Part shown: one piece after another, positions 6,006-6,186 of the stretch
Position numbering within the stretch: the stretch's first letter is position 1
Layout: each line of letters opens with the position of its first letter
NCBI GenBank assembly: GCA_002937555.1
Contig: PTKB01000163.1
Span: forward strand, 1 to 6,186
From: Alphaproteobacteria bacterium MarineAlpha10_Bin2
GTDB lineage: Bacteria > Pseudomonadota > Alphaproteobacteria > UBA828
DNA: 6,186 nt
Reading direction: 5' to 3'
The notes under the pieces: generated by a model
What the model saw: only the letters and a program-made list of their open reading frames with translations
What the model was told of the DNA's origin: nothing
Database searches by the model: none
Position numbers and translations under genes: made by a program

Positions 6006-6186
6006 TCTTCCCCATTTGAGTGGTCCAGTTTAAATGTTAGTGCATGGCCGGCTTTTGGTACATCGGGACGACGGTTTCCGGGGCCGCTGGGCGGTAGCCC
6101 AAAGCACTGTGCGGTCTCTTGGTGTTGTAGTGTTTTGTCCATTCTTCGATGACGATTTGTGCCTCCTTCAGGGAATAGAATAGCTC
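6003..6186 (-). mobile_element. IS3-family insertion sequence, right end (continues off the window)
   Basis: The terminus reads TGATCTTCCCC from 6003 and continues with AGTGG about 19 bases in, closely recalling the TGATCTTACCC end of IS3 as I remember it. The transposase reading frame ends 34 bases inside this terminus on the minus strand, so this is the end downstream of the transposase. The flank 5' of 6003 (CTG) would be the target duplication, but its partner lies outside the window. The exact tip could instead be at 6001. Confidence 0.8.
6037..6186 (-). CDS. IS3-family transposase OrfB, C-terminal 49 residues
   Basis: The frame enters from the right edge and ends at TAA (6037-6039). 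It reads ELFYSLKEAQIVIEEW, then the hallmark HYNTKRPHSALGYRP, and ends APETVVPMYQKPAMH. The tract NTxRPHSALGYRP is the signature tail of the DDE integrase-type catalytic domain of IS3-family OrfB proteins, just after the last catalytic glutamate, which lies beyond the edge. OrfB joins OrfA by programmed frameshift to give the active transposase; neither that junction nor OrfA is visible. The gene is opposite in direction to the interrupted ATPase. The family call is firm; the subgroup is not determined. Confidence 0.9.
   Translation of the reverse strand, partial: ELFYSLKEAQIVIEEWTKHYNTKRPHSALGYRPAAPETVVPMYQKPAMH

Larger units (their letters stand above)
3277..6186. mobile_element. Integrated element at tRNA-Glu, one end only
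   Basis: The stretch starts at the tRNA-Glu 3' fragment and runs off the right edge. It holds a tyrosine recombinase, an unknown gene overlapping it, a damaged RepA-like ATPase and an IS3-family insertion. All the whole genes point away from the junction. From the orientation of the fragment, chromosome lies to the left and the intact tRNA-Glu should lie at the far end. No capsid, conjugation or toxin-antitoxin gene is in view, so prophage, ICE, mobilisable island or satellite cannot be told apart. Confidence 0.8.

Noticed and set aside
1..6186. CRISPR array or defence system
   Set aside because: No regularly spaced repeats and no recognisable defence genes are present.

Overview
The window looks like a chromosome segment of a moderately GC-rich alphaproteobacterium, perhaps Hyphomicrobiales. 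This is inferred from codon use, the GACCCCT-type tRNA-Glu acceptor stem and the style of the BON, cold-shock and RepA-like ATPase proteins. It was not tested by any search. It has two parts: ordinary chromosome up to about 3276, and the first about 2.9 kb of an integrated mobile element from there to the right edge.

Chromosomal part (1-3276). A secreted two-BON-domain protein is cut by the left edge and reads leftward. It is divergent from a small cold-shock protein gene (891-1100) with a long, hairpin-bearing leader. A gene-free gap of 290 bases (1101-1390) follows and carries three perfect stem-loops in a row. Then come two leftward genes: a MalG-type sugar ABC permease with no visible partner genes (1391-2269), and upstream of it an integral-membrane fatty acid hydroxylase/sterol desaturase-family enzyme (2379-3203).

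Island part (3277-6186). Bases 3277-3320 are exactly the 3' half of a tRNA-Glu(UUC) gene, from anticodon loop to CCA, on the minus strand. The 5' half is absent and replaced by unrelated DNA. About 150 bases further right a complete tyrosine recombinase begins (3472-4761). Together these mark one attachment site of an element integrated into tRNA-Glu; the intact tRNA should lie at the far end, outside the window. The integrase has a plausible promoter overlapped by repeated ACGTAC motifs, and its stop overlaps the start of an unrecognised 210-aa gene (4754-5386).

Beyond a short region with an inverted repeat enclosing a palindrome lies the remnant of a RepA-like AAA ATPase. It has lost its Walker A region at the front. 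At the back it is cut by an IS3-family insertion sequence whose terminal TGA supplies the stop codon. The IS transposase C-terminus runs off the right edge.

No complete new defence or metabolic system is visible. The items most worth a second look are the tRNA-Glu junction, the unknown gene coupled to the integrase, the repeat-decorated integrase promoter, and the doubly damaged ATPase.
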